A stretch of DNA of 64,000 bases, from NCBI GenBank assembly GCA_027487555.1, contig JAIYDI010000042.1:186001-250000 (forward strand), given 5' to 3'. The first letter of the stretch is position 1. Each line of letters starts with the position of its first letter. The notes beneath the pieces are model-generated. The model made no database searches. It was not told where the DNA came from and worked only from the letters and a program-made list of their open reading frames with translations. Made by a program: the position numbers and the translations under genes. Shown here in pieces: positions 48,455-58,236 of this stretch. The DNA is from Hyphomicrobiales bacterium (GTDB lineage Bacteria > Pseudomonadota > Alphaproteobacteria > Rhizobiales > Devosiaceae).

Positions 48455-50434
48455 ATGATCAAGGTAACGTTCCCTGACGGTGCAATTCGCGAATACGCGA
48501 TCGGCACCACCGGGACTACCGTGGTCGAATCCATCTCGCCCTCGCTCGCGAAAAAGACCGTGGCGATGAAGTGGAACGGCGTGCTGTCCGACCTCTCCGA
48601 CGTCCTCGACGCCGATGGCGCCATCGAGTTCGTCATGCGCGACAGCGCCGATGGCCTGGGCCTGATCCGGCACGATGCCGCGCACATCCTCGCCGAGGCG
48701 GTGCAGGAGCTTTGGCCCACGACGCAGGTCACTATCGGCCCGGTCATCGAGAACGGCTTCTATTACGATTTCAAGCGCGACACGCCCTTCTCGGAGGATG
48801 ATTTCGCCGTAATCGAAAAGAAGATGGCCGAGATCGTCGCTCGCGGCGCCCTGTTCACCAAGGAAGTCTGGAGCCGCGACGAGGCGAAGCGCGTCTTTGC
48901 CGCCAAGGGCGAAGAGTTCAAGGTCGAGCTCGTCGACGCTATCCCGGCCGACCAGTCGATCAAGATCTACAAGCAGGGCCAGTGGTTCGATCTTTGCCGT
49001 GGGCCGCATATGCGCTCCACCAAGGATGTCGGCACGGCCTTCAAGCTCACCAAGGTGGCGGGCGCCTATTGGCGCGGCGACAGCCGTAACCCGGTGCTCA
49101 GCCGCCTCTATGGCACGGCCTTCGCCACCCAGAAGGAACTCGACGATTATCTGACGATGATCGCCGAGGCCGAAAAGCGCGACCATCGCAAGCTCGGCAA
49201 GGAGCTCGATCTCTTCCACCTGCAGGATGAGGCACAGGGCTCGGTGTTCTGGCACCCGCGCGGCTTCACCATCTACAACCAGATGGAGGCCTATATCCGC
49301 CGGCGCGTCAACGCCAACGGCTATCAGGAAGTGAAGACGCCGCAGCTCATGTCCTCGAAGTTCTGGGAGGCCTCGGGCCACTGGGGCAAATACCGCGAGA
49401 ACATGTTCGTCGTCCCCGACGAGGTGCCCAGCACCGAGGACGAGGGCCCGGTGCTGTCTGGCGAAGGCGAACTCATGGCCTTGAAGCCGATGAACTGCCC
49501 GGCGCATATCCAGATCTTCAACCAGGGCATCAAGTCCTATCGCGATCTGCCGCTGCGCATGGCCGAGTTCGGCTGCTGCCACCGCAACGAGGCACATGGT
49601 GCGCTGCATGGCCTGCTCCGCGTTCGGCAGATGACGCAGGATGACGCGCATATCTTCTGCACCGAGGAGCAGATCCAGGCCGAAACCGAGCGTTTCGTGC
49701 ATCTGCTCTATTCGGTCTACGAGGACATGGGCTTCGAAAACGTCGTCATCAAGCTCGCGACGCGGCCGGAGAAGTTCGGCGGCACCATCGAGCGCTGGGA
49801 TGCGGCCGAAAAGGCCCTCGGCGATGCGCTGCTCGCCACCGGCTACAAGTTCGAGATCGCCCATGGCGATGGCGCCTTCTACGCGCCCAAGCTCGAATTC
49901 CACCTGAAGGATGCCATCGGCCGCTCGTGGCAGGTCGGCACGCTGCAGCTCGATTACGTGCTGCCCGAGCGCCTTGGCGCGACCTATGTGTCCGAGGACG
50001 GCAGCCGCAAGTTCGCGGTCATGCTGCATCGCGCCATTCTCGGGTCGCTCGAGCGCTTCATCGGCATGATGATCGAGCACTATGCCGGCAAGATGCCGCT
50101 CTGGCTCGCCCCGACCCAGGTCGTCGTCGCCACTATCGTCTCGGAAGCCGATGACTACGCGAAAAAACTGGTTGCGCGCCTCACGGCCGGTGGCATCCGC
50201 GCCGAACTCGACACCCGCAACGAGAAGATCAACTACAAGGTGCGCGAGCACTCGGTGCAGAAGATCCCGCTGATGTTCGTGGTCGGCAAGCGCGAGGCTG
50301 AAGAGGGCACCGTCTCGGTCCGCCGTCTCGGTACCGAGGGCCAGTCGGTCAAGGATGCCAACGCGGCGATCGTCGAGATCATGTCCGAGGCCGTGCCGCC
50401 CGACCTGAAGCGCGCCGCCCAGGCCGCGGCGTAA
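48455..50434 (+). CDS. thrS: Threonyl-tRNA synthetase
   Basis: 659 aa. A TGS domain (1-62; [17 protein letters not shown]), an editing domain with the [10 protein letters not shown] zinc-type His pair, and the class II catalytic core follow: ERFGCC-like [31 protein letters not shown], and the C-terminal anticodon-binding domain (ending [13 protein letters not shown]). The start ATG at 48455 has GGAG 6 bases upstream; another ATG is two codons before. It charges tRNA-Thr. It lies directly beside the prophage insertion but is intact; the prophage is 211 bases upstream, so its promoter region is affected only on the far side. Confidence 0.96.
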   Translation: MIKVTFPDGAIREYAIGTTGTTVVESISPSLAKKTVAMKWNGVLSDLSDVLDADGAIEFVMRDSADGLGLIRHDAAHILAEAVQELWPTTQVTIGPVIENGFYYDFKRDTPFSEDDFAVIEKKMAEIVARGALFTKEVWSRDEAKRVFAAKGEEFKVELVDAIPADQSIKIYKQGQWFDLCRGPHMRSTKDVGTAFKLTKVAGAYWRGDSRNPVLSRLYGTAFATQKELDDYLTMIAEAEKRDHRKLGKELDLFHLQDEAQGSVFWHPRGFTIYNQMEAYIRRRVNANGYQEVKTPQLMSSKFWEASGHWGKYRENMFVVPDEVPSTEDEGPVLSGEGELMALKPMNCPAHIQIFNQGIKSYRDLPLRMAEFGCCHRNEAHGALHGLLRVRQMTQDDAHIFCTEEQIQAETERFVHLLYSVYEDMGFENVVIKLATRPEKFGGTIERWDAAEKALGDALLATGYKFEIAHGDGAFYAPKLEFHLKDAIGRSWQVGTLQLDYVLPERLGATYVSEDGSRKFAVMLHRAILGSLERFIGMMIEHYAGKMPLWLAPTQVVVATIVSEADDYAKKLVARLTAGGIRAELDTRNEKINYKVREHSVQKIPLMFVVGKREAEEGTVSVRRLGTEGQSVKDANAAIVEIMSEAVPPDLKRAAQAAA

Positions 50435-50465
50435 GAGCCCCGGCTAAGCCACTGTGGTGCCACGA

Positions 50466-50590
50466 CTTTCCCTCTCCCGTTTACGGGGGAGTTCTGAGCG
50501 CCCTTGCAAAGCTCCGGTGGAGCTTTGCAGCGAAGAACGCCCGTCAGGCTATGCCTGCGGGCTATGGCCCGAAGGGCGGGGGGTGCCCCA
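50466..50590. repeat. Chromosomal repeat family B, intact copy
   Basis: CCCGTTTACGGGGGAG, then CTTGCAAAGCTCCGGTGGAG-CTTTGCAG (an inverted repeat with CCGGTGG at the apex), GCGAAGAACGCCCGTCAGG, CTATGCCTGCGGGC and a closing GGGCGGGG. It is the intact reference for the copy that the prophage split. Confidence 0.85.
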
Positions 50591-50619
50591 GTCGCTATTC
50601 TAGCAGGTTATGGTCGCCC

Positions 50620-50993
50620 TCACGCTGCCGCGATACTGAACGTCACCCGGCACGCGGTGCAGTGCTGTGCCGGCGCCGCTGTCTTGACCAAAAAATGCGC
50701 CGTCCGCCGGTCGTTGTTCCGCCATGCGAAGAACTGACCGGGTGCCACCCGCGCGACTTGGCCGCCGGCGAGCGACATCTCCGCGCCGTTGATCATCATC
50801 TCGAGCGTCCCGTCCTCGATGACGATCAGCGTCTCGGCCGTCAGGTGCATCACCGGTTCCGATTGTGCGCCCGGGGCGACGCATGTCGCGTGCCCCTGAT
50901 AGCTGAGGCCGGCCCGCACGCGTTGGGGATAGGGATGACCTTCCCCCCCGGCGACAAGCAACGCGCGCGGGTGGCGTGTGGTCTTTTATGCAT
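50620..50993 (-). pseudogene. Cupin-domain protein, apparent frameshift in a G7 tract
   Basis: The cupin frame (SYQGHATCVAPGAQSEPVM, LTAETLIVIEDGTLEMMING, ARVAPGQFFAWRNND) is open from about 50961 to 50620. A good start with a perfect ribosome site (GGAGGAT-ATG, at 50993) is in another frame. That frame reads MHKRPHATRARCLSPGG and then runs into 50943-50949, a run of seven G on the minus strand. One extra G would join both parts in one cupin of about 124 aa, with LSPGGEGHPYPQRVRAG at the joint. It may be a broken gene, a phase-variable tract or a sequencing error. Confidence 0.6.
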
Positions 50994-51110
50994 ATCCTCC
51001 CCCGAGCTCATCGGGTCGGCATGGGTTTGGCGCCACAGGATCACGCTTGAATGGATCGGAACCAAAGCACTCAACCCGCGTGGGGAATACGCCGCGCGAG
51101 TGCCCGTGCT

Positions 51111-51368
51111 TCACGGCGTGACGAACTGCACACCCAGTTCCTTGAGGCTGCGCCACACGACGAAGCAGGGTTGCGGAGCGATTTTCTCGACCAGAAGGTC
51201 GAAGGTCCGCGGAATGCTGACCACCGAGGTCACGTCCAGCTTGGCGCCGCTTTCGGAAACATTGCGGATCGTGCAGTGCACGCGTGTTCGGCCACCCTCG
51301 AACACGATCACAGCGGGAATGATGACGTTACGTCGCGGAGAAAGCCGCTTCTCCAATCGAATATCCAT
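51111..51368 (-). CDS. PilZ-domain protein
   Basis: 85 aa from the ATG at 51368. EKRLSPRRNVIIPAVI and TIRNVSESGAKLDV correspond to the RxxxR and D/NxSxxG motifs of PilZ, which binds cyclic di-GMP. It is a single-domain protein of about the minimal size. A longer reading with a 28-residue N-terminal extension is possible. The target is unknown. Confidence 0.85.
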   Translation of the reverse strand: MDIRLEKRLSPRRNVIIPAVIVFEGGRTRVHCTIRNVSESGAKLDVTSVVSIPRTFDLLVEKIAPQPCFVVWRSLKELGVQFVTP

Positions 51369-51531
51369 GAAGCCTGATCCTGCCGCAACCAATGGCTGCA
51401 AGGTCACAGCCGCAACTTGCCGGAGCGTTAATCCGAACCTGCAAGTTTTCACGACCTCCGTGTGGTTCCCGCAACGACCTCATTTTGGCTCAGGCGGCCA
51501 CCAGTCGCCGGATCTATAGCTCTGCTCGTGC

Positions 51532-52533
51532 TCAGGTGCCCGCTGCACTATAGACCGTCGTCAGAACTTCGATCTCCTTGGCCGGCCCGGCCTGCACCTG
51601 GAAGGCGCGGTTATAGACCTGGTCTCCGCGCTTGGCGAAAACCTCGTACTCGCCTTCACCGAGGACCGCAGCCGGAAATGCTCCGGTCGCGGCGAAAATC
51701 TGCTCGCCATCGCCCGTCTTCACGGTCCAGTCGATATCGGCAATCGCTTCGCCGCCTACCTCGCTCACCAGCTTGAACGAGACCTGCGCGGCCTTGTGAT
51801 ACAGCGTCGCGTCGGTCATCTGGCCCGGTTCGACGCGCAAGTCGGCGCGGACAACCGCGTTGACGTCGCCGAAATACGACACGACGTGATAAGTGCCGGC
51901 GTTCAGCGTCACCACGTCATTGGGCCCCAGGCTCTGCGCGACCGGCTGCCTGTCGGCATCCGTCGACCCCGAGAATATATCGAAGCGCAGCAGGTTGATG
52001 GGGATTGGCACATCGCCCGTCACGGCCGCGTTGAGGCGGATCGCGCCAGCGTCGAGGACCAGTTCCTTGCTATTGCTTCCATCCGAAACCGTAATGGTCT
52101 CAGTCGTCTGGGCGCTGCCATAGGCGACATGCACCACATAGCTGCCCGGTACCAGTTCAAACGACGCCTTCGCGTCCTCGCTCTTGCCGGCGAGCGCCAA
52201 TTCGCCAGAGGCATCGGTTCGGGTCTCGAAGACCCGCCAGGTCAATCCGTCGGGAATATCCTGGCCGTCCTCGGTCACCTTGGCGACCAGCGTCACTTCC
52301 TGCGGCTTGCCCACGGGCTGGGCAACCTGTGCCGCCGCTTCGACGGCAGTGGTTTGGGCTGCGGCAGGGGTCGTTGCACTCACCTGCGGCACTGCCGGGG
52401 TCGCCTCGGTGCCTGCCGGCATGCGCTCGGCGCGGCGCGGCAACGGCACCGGCGGATCTTCCGCTACCACCAATGTGGGCGCAACCAGCACGAGGGCGGC
52501 CAGCAGGGCAGAAATGAACGGCTTGCGCTTCAC
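51532..52533 (-). CDS. Exported protein with repeated beta-sandwich-like segments, unknown function
   Basis: 333 aa from the GTG at 52533 (GTGAAGCGC), preceded by GGGTGATCGC. A signal peptide (about residues 1-24, ALLAALVLVAPTLVVA) is followed by a Pro/Ala/Thr-rich stretch (30-75). Three related units then follow, each with a DxxY/TWxVF-type beta strand and a VxxGxYxVxxxxG pattern (ELVPGSYVVHVAYG, LNAGTYHVVSYFG, LGEGEYEVFAKRG). They resemble carboxypeptidase-regulatory-like repeats. Function unknown; periplasmic or surface. Confidence 0.72.
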   Translation of the reverse strand: MKRKPFISALLAALVLVAPTLVVAEDPPVPLPRRAERMPAGTEATPAVPQVSATTPAAAQTTAVEAAAQVAQPVGKPQEVTLVAKVTEDGQDIPDGLTWRVFETRTDASGELALAGKSEDAKASFELVPGSYVVHVAYGSAQTTETITVSDGSNSKELVLDAGAIRLNAAVTGDVPIPINLLRFDIFSGSTDADRQPVAQSLGPNDVVTLNAGTYHVVSYFGDVNAVVRADLRVEPGQMTDATLYHKAAQVSFKLVSEVGGEAIADIDWTVKTGDGEQIFAATGAFPAAVLGEGEYEVFAKRGDQVYNRAFQVQAGPAKEIEVLTTVYSAAGT

Positions 52534-52636
52534 GCGATCACCCAAAGTCCGGGCTCCGATGCACTCATCCGCACGCCTACTCTTGGATTGGGGAAAAGCT
52601 GTGTCATAACCGTCCCGCCGCCGCAAGGAGTCGCAA

Positions 52637-53212
52637 ATGGCCGTCAACACCGCTCTCGTCACCCACCTGAAAACCCGCCGCTCCGTCGGTATCGGCTTTC
52701 TCAAGGATCCGGGCCCGACCGATGACGAGTTGCGCGATATCCTCGCTATCGCAACGCGGGTGCCCGATCACGGCAAGTTTGCCCCCTGGCGGCTGGTGGT
52801 CTTCCACGGCGACGCGCGTCGGAGAGCCGGTGAACTGATCGCTGGTCTGGCGCAGCAGATTCGGCCGGAGCTCGACGCGGCCGGCCTCGAAATCGAGCGC
52901 AACCAGTTCCTCCCCGCGCCGGTGACCGTGGGCGTGCTCGTCTCGCCCAAGCCCAACCCCAAGGCGCCCTACGAGGAGCAGTTGCTCTCGGCCGGCAATG
53001 TCTGCTTCAACCTCTTGCATGCCGCCTACGCCTTCGGCTTTGCCGGCAGCTGGACCAACCGCTGGTATGGCACCGATCCGCGCGCCCAGCAGCTTCTCGG
53101 CGCCCGCGGCGGCGAGCATTTCGTCGGCTTCATCCACATTGGCACGCCCACCGCACAGGTCGAGGATCGCGATCGGCCGGCACTCGCCGATGTGGTCACC
53201 TATTTCGGGTAA
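52637..53212 (+). CDS. Nitroreductase-family protein (YdjA-like)
   Basis: 191 aa. KTRRSVGIGFLKDPGPTDDEL, RVPDHGKFAPWRLVVF and GFAGSWTNRWYG give the FMN-binding nitroreductase fold of the YdjA/minimal type. It would use FMN and NAD(P)H to reduce nitroaromatic or quinone-like compounds; the natural substrate is not known. GCAAGGAG lies before the ATG. The divergent partner is the exported protein gene. Confidence 0.9.
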   Translation: MAVNTALVTHLKTRRSVGIGFLKDPGPTDDELRDILAIATRVPDHGKFAPWRLVVFHGDARRRAGELIAGLAQQIRPELDAAGLEIERNQFLPAPVTVGVLVSPKPNPKAPYEEQLLSAGNVCFNLLHAAYAFGFAGSWTNRWYGTDPRAQQLLGARGGEHFVGFIHIGTPTAQVEDRDRPALADVVTYFG

Positions 53213-53270
53213 CCAATCCTTAACCTTCTCGGCGCATGTCTTAAGCGAACGTTAACAGCCGGTCGACGCG

Positions 53271-54131
53271 ATGAGTGGGGTAAAGCCGATTTCGGTGCCG
53301 CAGCCTCTTGCCTATGCCATTGATCAGGCAGGGGCGAAGAGCGCGGTCGATTTCGACTATCTCCTGCAGACCGCCGCACGGGAGAGCAGCCTCAACCCTG
53401 CCGCCAAGGCCCGGTCCTCAAGCGCCACGGGTCTTTTCCAATTCCTTGATTCGACGTGGCTTCGGGTCATGAAGCAGGAGGGGCCACGGCTCGGCTACCA
53501 GGCCTATGCCGACGCGATCAGCGTTTCTGCCGATGGCGATTACTCCGTCGCCGATCCGGAGACCCGCGCCGCCATCCTCAAGCTGCGCGAGGATCCTCAG
53601 GTCTCGGCCGATCTCGCCGCAGCATTCACCGCCGACAACGGCGCCTATCTGCAGTCGAAATTCGGCCGCATGCCGAGCCCGGGCGAGCTCTACATCGCGC
53701 ATTTCCTCGGCGCGCAGGGGGCTGAAAAGCTCTTTCGCGCTGGGCTTGCCGACCCCGACCAGAGCGCAGCGGCGCTGTTTCCGCGCCAGGCCAAGGCGAA
53801 CCCGACCATCTTCTATCGCGATGGGGCGCCCCGTTCCGTGCGCGAGGTCTACAAGGTGCTGACCGCGCAGCAGGCAAGTCTGACGCCAGAGACAAACAGT
53901 ACGTTCCTTGCCCAGCAGCTCGCTGATTCTGGCAGCACGAAATGGCAGGCGGACGCGGTCCCGTCGCGGTTTGGTCCTTCCGACCTGAGCTTCGCCTCGC
54001 TGTTCTCCAATGAGGCCAGCATACCGGGGCGCACCCTGTTGTCGCCGGCAACCGAGGCGGCTGGAGCCGGGCTGTTCGATAGCCTTTATGGGCAAGGCGA
54101 GGCCCCGATACCAGGCGCCAATGGCGACTGA
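53271..54131 (+). CDS. Lytic-transglycosylase-like protein
   Basis: 286 aa. VDFDYLLQTAARESSLNPAAKARSSSATGLFQFLDSTWLRVMKQEGP has the SLT/goose-lysozyme-type pattern ES...GLFQF...W (Glu near residue 38). DPETRAAILKLREDPQVSADLAAAFTADNGAYL and ELYIAHFLGAQGAEKLF follow, as in the family of rhizobial muramidase-like proteins. The N-terminus has no clear signal peptide. It may be a flagellar or cell-wall enzyme; the C-terminal 100 residues are low in conservation. Confidence 0.82.
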   Translation: MSGVKPISVPQPLAYAIDQAGAKSAVDFDYLLQTAARESSLNPAAKARSSSATGLFQFLDSTWLRVMKQEGPRLGYQAYADAISVSADGDYSVADPETRAAILKLREDPQVSADLAAAFTADNGAYLQSKFGRMPSPGELYIAHFLGAQGAEKLFRAGLADPDQSAAALFPRQAKANPTIFYRDGAPRSVREVYKVLTAQQASLTPETNSTFLAQQLADSGSTKWQADAVPSRFGPSDLSFASLFSNEASIPGRTLLSPATEAAGAGLFDSLYGQGEAPIPGANGD

Positions 54132-54154
54132 GGGGTCAACCGCGCCCAAGGGCG

Positions 54155-54255
54155 CTCTCAGGGAAAGCTGCATGACTTTCCCGCCTCGAAAGCGCGACAA
54201 AACAAGGGTTTAGATCATTTCGGCGTTTCAACCGGAACGTGAAATGATCTTGGGC
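54155..54255. repeat. Intergenic repeat family D copy 2 (RIME-like)
   Basis: GAAAGCGCGACAAAACAAGG and ATCATTTC...GAAATGAT match the other D copies. Here ATCATTTC and GAAATGAT are the inverted arms. Confidence 0.68.
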
Positions 54256-54325
54256 ACATGGTGAACCCTTCCTTAAAGTCTTGCCGCTTTACTCTCTCAC
54301 GGGCTCGCAGGAGCGGAGAGAGCGG

Positions 54326-55534
54326 TTGATTCCGTACGAAGAGTTTGTTTGGCTTTGCCATTCCACCGACAGCGAGGAGCGGGGGCGTGCGGCGCATATG
54401 GCGGCCCGGGCCTTTCTCGGACATGTGGGTCCGGCCGACGAACACGCGGCCCTCTACTCGGCTTTGGTGGAGTTCCTTGACGATCCCTCGCCACGGGTAC
54501 GTGGCGCGCTGGCCTATGGCTTGCTCCATGCCAGCGAGGCGCCGCGGCCAATCATGCTGGCACTGCTCGGCGACGTTCCGGTCATCGCCCGGGCCGTAGC
54601 GCAATTCTCCCCGGTACTGGTCGATGCCGATCTGAAGCGCCTCGTCCTCCGTGCCGATCCCGAAATGCTGGCGGCACTCGGCGCACGTACGCATCTGGGG
54701 CCCGAACTGGTGAAGTTCATCGTCGCGCGCGACAATTCCGCCATAACCCGGGCGCTGATTTCGCGACGCGACCTCGTCGTGCCGCCTGAGACGCTGGAGG
54801 CGCTGGCCGTCGGGCCGGCGCGCGCCGATGTCGAATTGAGGGGGCTGCTGCTCGATCGTCCGGACCTGCCAGCCGCAGCGCGCATTCATCTCGTCGCAGC
54901 TGTCGCCGAAAGCCTTCGTAACCTGCGCCTCGTGCGGGGATCGATCCAGCCCGACCGGCTCACCCGCCTCATCGGCGACGCCACCGAACTCGCCATCACC
55001 CAGATCGGCGAGCGCGAAGCCGGGGCAGGGCGGCAGGATTATGCCGAGACCCTGCTCGACAGCGAGGTCGTCACGCCGCGCGTCCTGCTCAAGGCCATCG
55101 TGTCCGGGCATTTCCTGTTCTTTTCGAGCTGCCTGGCTGCCTTGGCCGAAATGTCGCGGCGCAAGGTCGATAACATCATCGATACCGGCGGCGTTGCGGC
55201 GCTCGAGGCGCTACTTGCACGGGTCGGGCTCGACGACGCGATCCGCAGCCTGTTTGTCCGCTTCATCCTGGCTGCCCGCGACGCCGGACCGCTCGATGAT
55301 GTCAGCGTGCGCCACTACGTCGTGATGTCGATGTGTGACGATCTCATTCACCGCTATGACGGCGATATCCCGCCCGAGCTTGAGGAGAGCTTCGAGTATC
55401 TCTCCCAGCAGTCGATCGTGCTGGCCAAGGCTGCCGCCCGCGGCGTTGTCGATGGCTTTGTCGAAGTCGCCGGAAGGCGGGCAATAGCGCCGCCTGTCAT
55501 GCTGCTCGATCAGGCGCTGCTGCCCGCGGCGTAG
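54326..55534 (+). CDS. DUF2336-domain protein
   Basis: 402 aa. It starts at a TTG with GGAGAG 6 bases upstream; a TTG at 54281 is possible but has no good ribosome site. HEAT-like helical repeats (RVRGALAYGLLHASEAPRPIMLALLGD) and the C-terminal helical part are typical of DUF2336, found in many alphaproteobacteria and often linked to cell envelope or cell-cycle processes. Function not established. Confidence 0.8.
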   Translation: MIPYEEFVWLCHSTDSEERGRAAHMAARAFLGHVGPADEHAALYSALVEFLDDPSPRVRGALAYGLLHASEAPRPIMLALLGDVPVIARAVAQFSPVLVDADLKRLVLRADPEMLAALGARTHLGPELVKFIVARDNSAITRALISRRDLVVPPETLEALAVGPARADVELRGLLLDRPDLPAAARIHLVAAVAESLRNLRLVRGSIQPDRLTRLIGDATELAITQIGEREAGAGRQDYAETLLDSEVVTPRVLLKAIVSGHFLFFSSCLAALAEMSRRKVDNIIDTGGVAALEALLARVGLDDAIRSLFVRFILAARDAGPLDDVSVRHYVVMSMCDDLIHRYDGDIPPELEESFEYLSQQSIVLAKAAARGVVDGFVEVAGRRAIAPPVMLLDQALLPAA

Positions 55535-55562
55535 AGAGCCACAGATCCCTCAGTCGGGATTC

Positions 55563-55707
55563 CCTCCCCTGCTTGCGGGGGAGGGTGGCGCGGAGCGCCG
55601 GGTGGGGGGTGCCGCTTGCGCTAAACCGCTGACATCGTGAGGAATTCAGCGCAAGGTGCACCCCTCACCCGCCCTTCGGGCACCCTCTCCCGTGAACGGG
55701 AGAGGGC
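55563..55707. repeat. Intergenic palindromic repeat, family A copy 2
   Basis: It fills the 55535-55726 gap, which has no gene. It matches 10766-10985 over GGGGGAGGGTGGCGC, GCGCCGGGTGGGG, GCCGCTTGCGCTAAACC and AATTCAGCGCAAGGTGCACC, and ends with a reversed GAACGGGAGAGGG. Confidence 0.75.
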
Positions 55708-55726
55708 TCAGACGGCAGACAACTTC

Positions 55727-56497
55727 CTAATACCTGAACTGCTCGCTCAGCACGCGCTCCTCAAGCCCCGTACCCGGGTCGAACAGCAGCGTGACACGCT
55801 GGCTGCGGTCCTCCCGTACGACCACTTCGGTCACGCGCTTGAACTCGATATTGTCGGCCACGGCGCCCACCGGGCGCTTGTTCCACTCCCGCGCCCGGAA
55901 CGCCACCACCGAAGTGTTGGGCAGAATCGCGCCGCGCCACCGGCGCGGTCGGAAGGGCGAGATCGGCGTCAGCGCCAGGAGTGGCGAGTCGATGGGCAGG
56001 ATGGGCCCGTGGGCCGAGAGGTTGTAGGCGGTCGAGCCGGCAGGCGTCGACAGCAGCACCCCGTCGCAGATCAGTTCCTCGAGCCGCGTCTTGCCGTCGA
56101 TCAGGATCTCGACCTTGACCGCCTGGTAGCTCATGCGGAACAGCGAGACTTCGTTGAGCGCCAGTGCGCTGTGCTCGCTGCCGTCTTCGCAGCGCACCCG
56201 CATTTCGAGTGGAAATATATGCGTCGGTTTGGTCTGCTCCAGCCGCTCCAGCAGCCCATCGGCACTGAAGTCATTCATCAGAAACCCGACGCTGCCGAAA
56301 TTCATACCATAGACCGGAATGCCACGACCCATGCAGCGGTGCAGCGTCTGCAGCATCAGCCCGTCGCCGCCGAGCGCCACCACCGTGTCGGCATTGTCGA
56401 GGCCGCAATCGCCGTAGCGATCGCGCAGACCCTGGGCGGCGGCATCCGCCTCGGGCGTCCCGCTGGAGACGAAAGTCACGTTCTTCGGATGCTGCAC
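55727..56497 (-). CDS. nadK: NAD kinase
   Basis: 256 aa from the GTG at 56497, with GGGAGG 6 bases upstream. ALGGDGLML (GGDG at residues 43-46), [13 protein letters not shown] and [20 protein letters not shown] are the three NAD kinase motifs. It phosphorylates NAD to NADP. The gene is convergent with none of its neighbours and stands alone. Confidence 0.95.
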   Translation of the reverse strand: MQHPKNVTFVSSGTPEADAAAQGLRDRYGDCGLDNADTVVALGGDGLMLQTLHRCMGRGIPVYGMNFGSVGFLMNDFSADGLLERLEQTKPTHIFPLEMRVRCEDGSEHSALALNEVSLFRMSYQAVKVEILIDGKTRLEELICDGVLLSTPAGSTAYNLSAHGPILPIDSPLLALTPISPFRPRRWRGAILPNTSVVAFRAREWNKRPVGAVADNIEFKRVTEVVVREDRSQRVTLLFDPGTGLEERVLSEQFRY

Positions 56498-56609
56498 CAG
56501 CGCCTCCCTTGGGCTCAGTTGCCTAACACGACGGCATCGGGTGGGGAAGAACGGGTTGATCCCTCGGCATACGTCGACTAAATCAGCGCCAAACCTTGAA
56601 GGAGTGCCC

Positions 56610-57738
56610 ATGCGCGCCGAAATCGAGAAGATCGTTGCCGAAATCCAGCAGGTCGTAAGCCTGCTGAGGAGGCATCTTTGACTGGGATACCGCCCAGGCT
56701 CGCCTAGACGACCTCAACGCCCGAACCGAACACCCCGATTTCTGGGCCGATCCGGAAAAAGCCCGTCCGCTCATGCAGAAGCGCGACGAGCTCGACGCCC
56801 AGATCTCGCAAGTGAAGCGCCTCGAAGCCTCCGTGCGCGACAACATCGAACTCATCGATCTCGGCGATGCCGAGAACGACGCCGATGTCGTCAAGGACGC
56901 TGAGGATGCGCTCCGCGATACCCTCAAGGATGCCCGCTCGGCGCAGGTTGAAACCCTGCTGTCCGGCGAAGCTGACGGCAATGACTGCTATCTCGAAATC
57001 CATTCGGGCGCGGGTGGCACCGAAAGCCAGGACTGGGCCTCGATGCTGCTGCGCATGTACACGCGCTGGGCCGAGCGCCGGAAGTTCAAGGTCGAGACCA
57101 TGGAAATCCACGATGGTGAAGAAGCCGGCATCAAGTCGGCCACCCTCAAGATTTCAGGGCACAACGCCTATGGCTGGATGAAGACCGAGAGTGGCGTACA
57201 CCGCCTCGTGCGCATCTCGCCCTATGACAGCGCCGCGCGCCGCCACACCAGCTTCTCGAGCGCCTGGGTCTACCCTGTGGTCGACGATACCATCAATATC
57301 GAGATCAACGAATCCGACCTCAAGGTCGATACCTACCGGTCCTCGGGCGCCGGCGGACAGCACGTCAACACGACGGACTCGGCCATCCGTATCACCCACG
57401 TGCCAACGGGCATTGTCGTCGCCTGTCAGGCCGAACGCAGCCAGCACAAGAACCGGGCGACCGCCATGGCCATGCTGAAGGCGCGGCTCTACGAGCAGGA
57501 GTTGGAGAAGCGCGAGGCCGAGGCCAACGCCGCCGCTGCCTCCAAGACCGATATCGGCTGGGGCCACCAGATCCGCTCCTACGTGCTCCAGCCCTATCAG
57601 ATGGTCAAGGATCTGCGCACCGGGGTGGAAACCTCCAACACCTCGGCCGTGCTCGATGGCGATCTCGACGATTTCATGGAAGCGTCGCTCGCCGCCCGCG
57701 TCACCGGCTTTGCCGACAAGGTGCAGGACGTCGATTGA
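56610..57738 (+). CDS. prfB: Peptide chain release factor 2, programmed +1 frameshift
   Basis: The ATG (56610, GGAG upstream) opens a 23-codon reading frame ending CTT TGA at 56676-56681. AGGAGG lies at 56667-56672, just as in the E. coli RF2 gene, where a Shine-Dalgarno-like sequence 3 bases before CTT TGA C drives +1 slippage. The frame continues from GAC at 56680 to 57738, giving 375 aa. GGQ is present ([10 protein letters not shown]). The stop-codon recognition tripeptide is SPY ([15 protein letters not shown]) instead of SPF. It terminates at UGA and UAA, and when RF2 is short the shift increases its own synthesis. Confidence 0.96.
56667..56681 (+). promoter_or_regulatory. prfB: Programmed +1 frameshift site of prfB
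   Basis: AGGAGG, CAT, CTT, TGA. The slippery CTT followed by the in-frame TGA and a C, with the internal Shine-Dalgarno sequence 3 bases before CTT, is the conserved autoregulatory cassette of RF2. Confidence 0.96.
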
Positions 57739-57782
57739 TCGGTGTCTGACCAGACAATTTCGGGTCGCGTGTTTCGATGCGA

Positions 57783-57892
57783 CCCGGAGCGCTTCGAGCA
57801 AGAGTGGCAGCACTTTTCCGGGTTCGGCAGCGCGACCATAAGTGGGTTCGCATCACGTCACGTTTGGGTTGAAACATGACGTGATCCGGGGT
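57783..57892. repeat. Intergenic repeat family D copy 3 (RIME-like)
   Basis: GGAGCGCTTCGAGCAAGAGTGG, then GGCAGCGCGACCATAAG and ATCACGTCA...TGACGTGAT inverted arms. The rest of the 498-base gap 57739-58236 has no gene that I can support. Confidence 0.7.
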
Positions 57893-58101
57893 GCGAACGG
57901 CACTCCCTCACCATCGACCGCAGCCGCGTTCAGAAAGCGTTCATCGAGACGGAGCGGGCGTGTCCGCAGCGTGGCTTTTTCAGGGCAGGTATCGCTTGAG
58001 GTCGCAAGGCCAGCTGGCCTGCCGGGCATCCGCGTCCGCTATATCCCTCTGAAATAGCGATCTTTTCTAAACTTATCCCCGCGCTTCCGCACCATGAGAT
58101 A

Positions 58102-58130
58102 ATGCCCCGGTCGATAAGGGACCGGGGCAT
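58102..58130. terminator. Strong hairpin in the prfB-topA gap
   Basis: ATGCCCCGGTC and GACCGGGGCAT form an 11-bp stem with a 7-base loop (GATAAGG). No T run on the plus strand. It may terminate both convergent transcripts (prfB and topA are tail to tail). Confidence 0.6.
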
Positions 58131-58236
58131 CTGGGCATATGCGGAAATCGCCGTTCATCTTTAGATTTCACCCCGCGCCGCAGCCGGGAGAAAGAAGGAT
58201 AGGGCAGGGAAGTTTGGCTCCCCCGCCCTGTCAAAT

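Noticed and set aside
57893..58236. Small gene or ncRNA in the prfB-topA gap
   Set aside because: Only a hairpin at 58102-58130 and the family D repeat are visible. Short frames there have no ribosome site.
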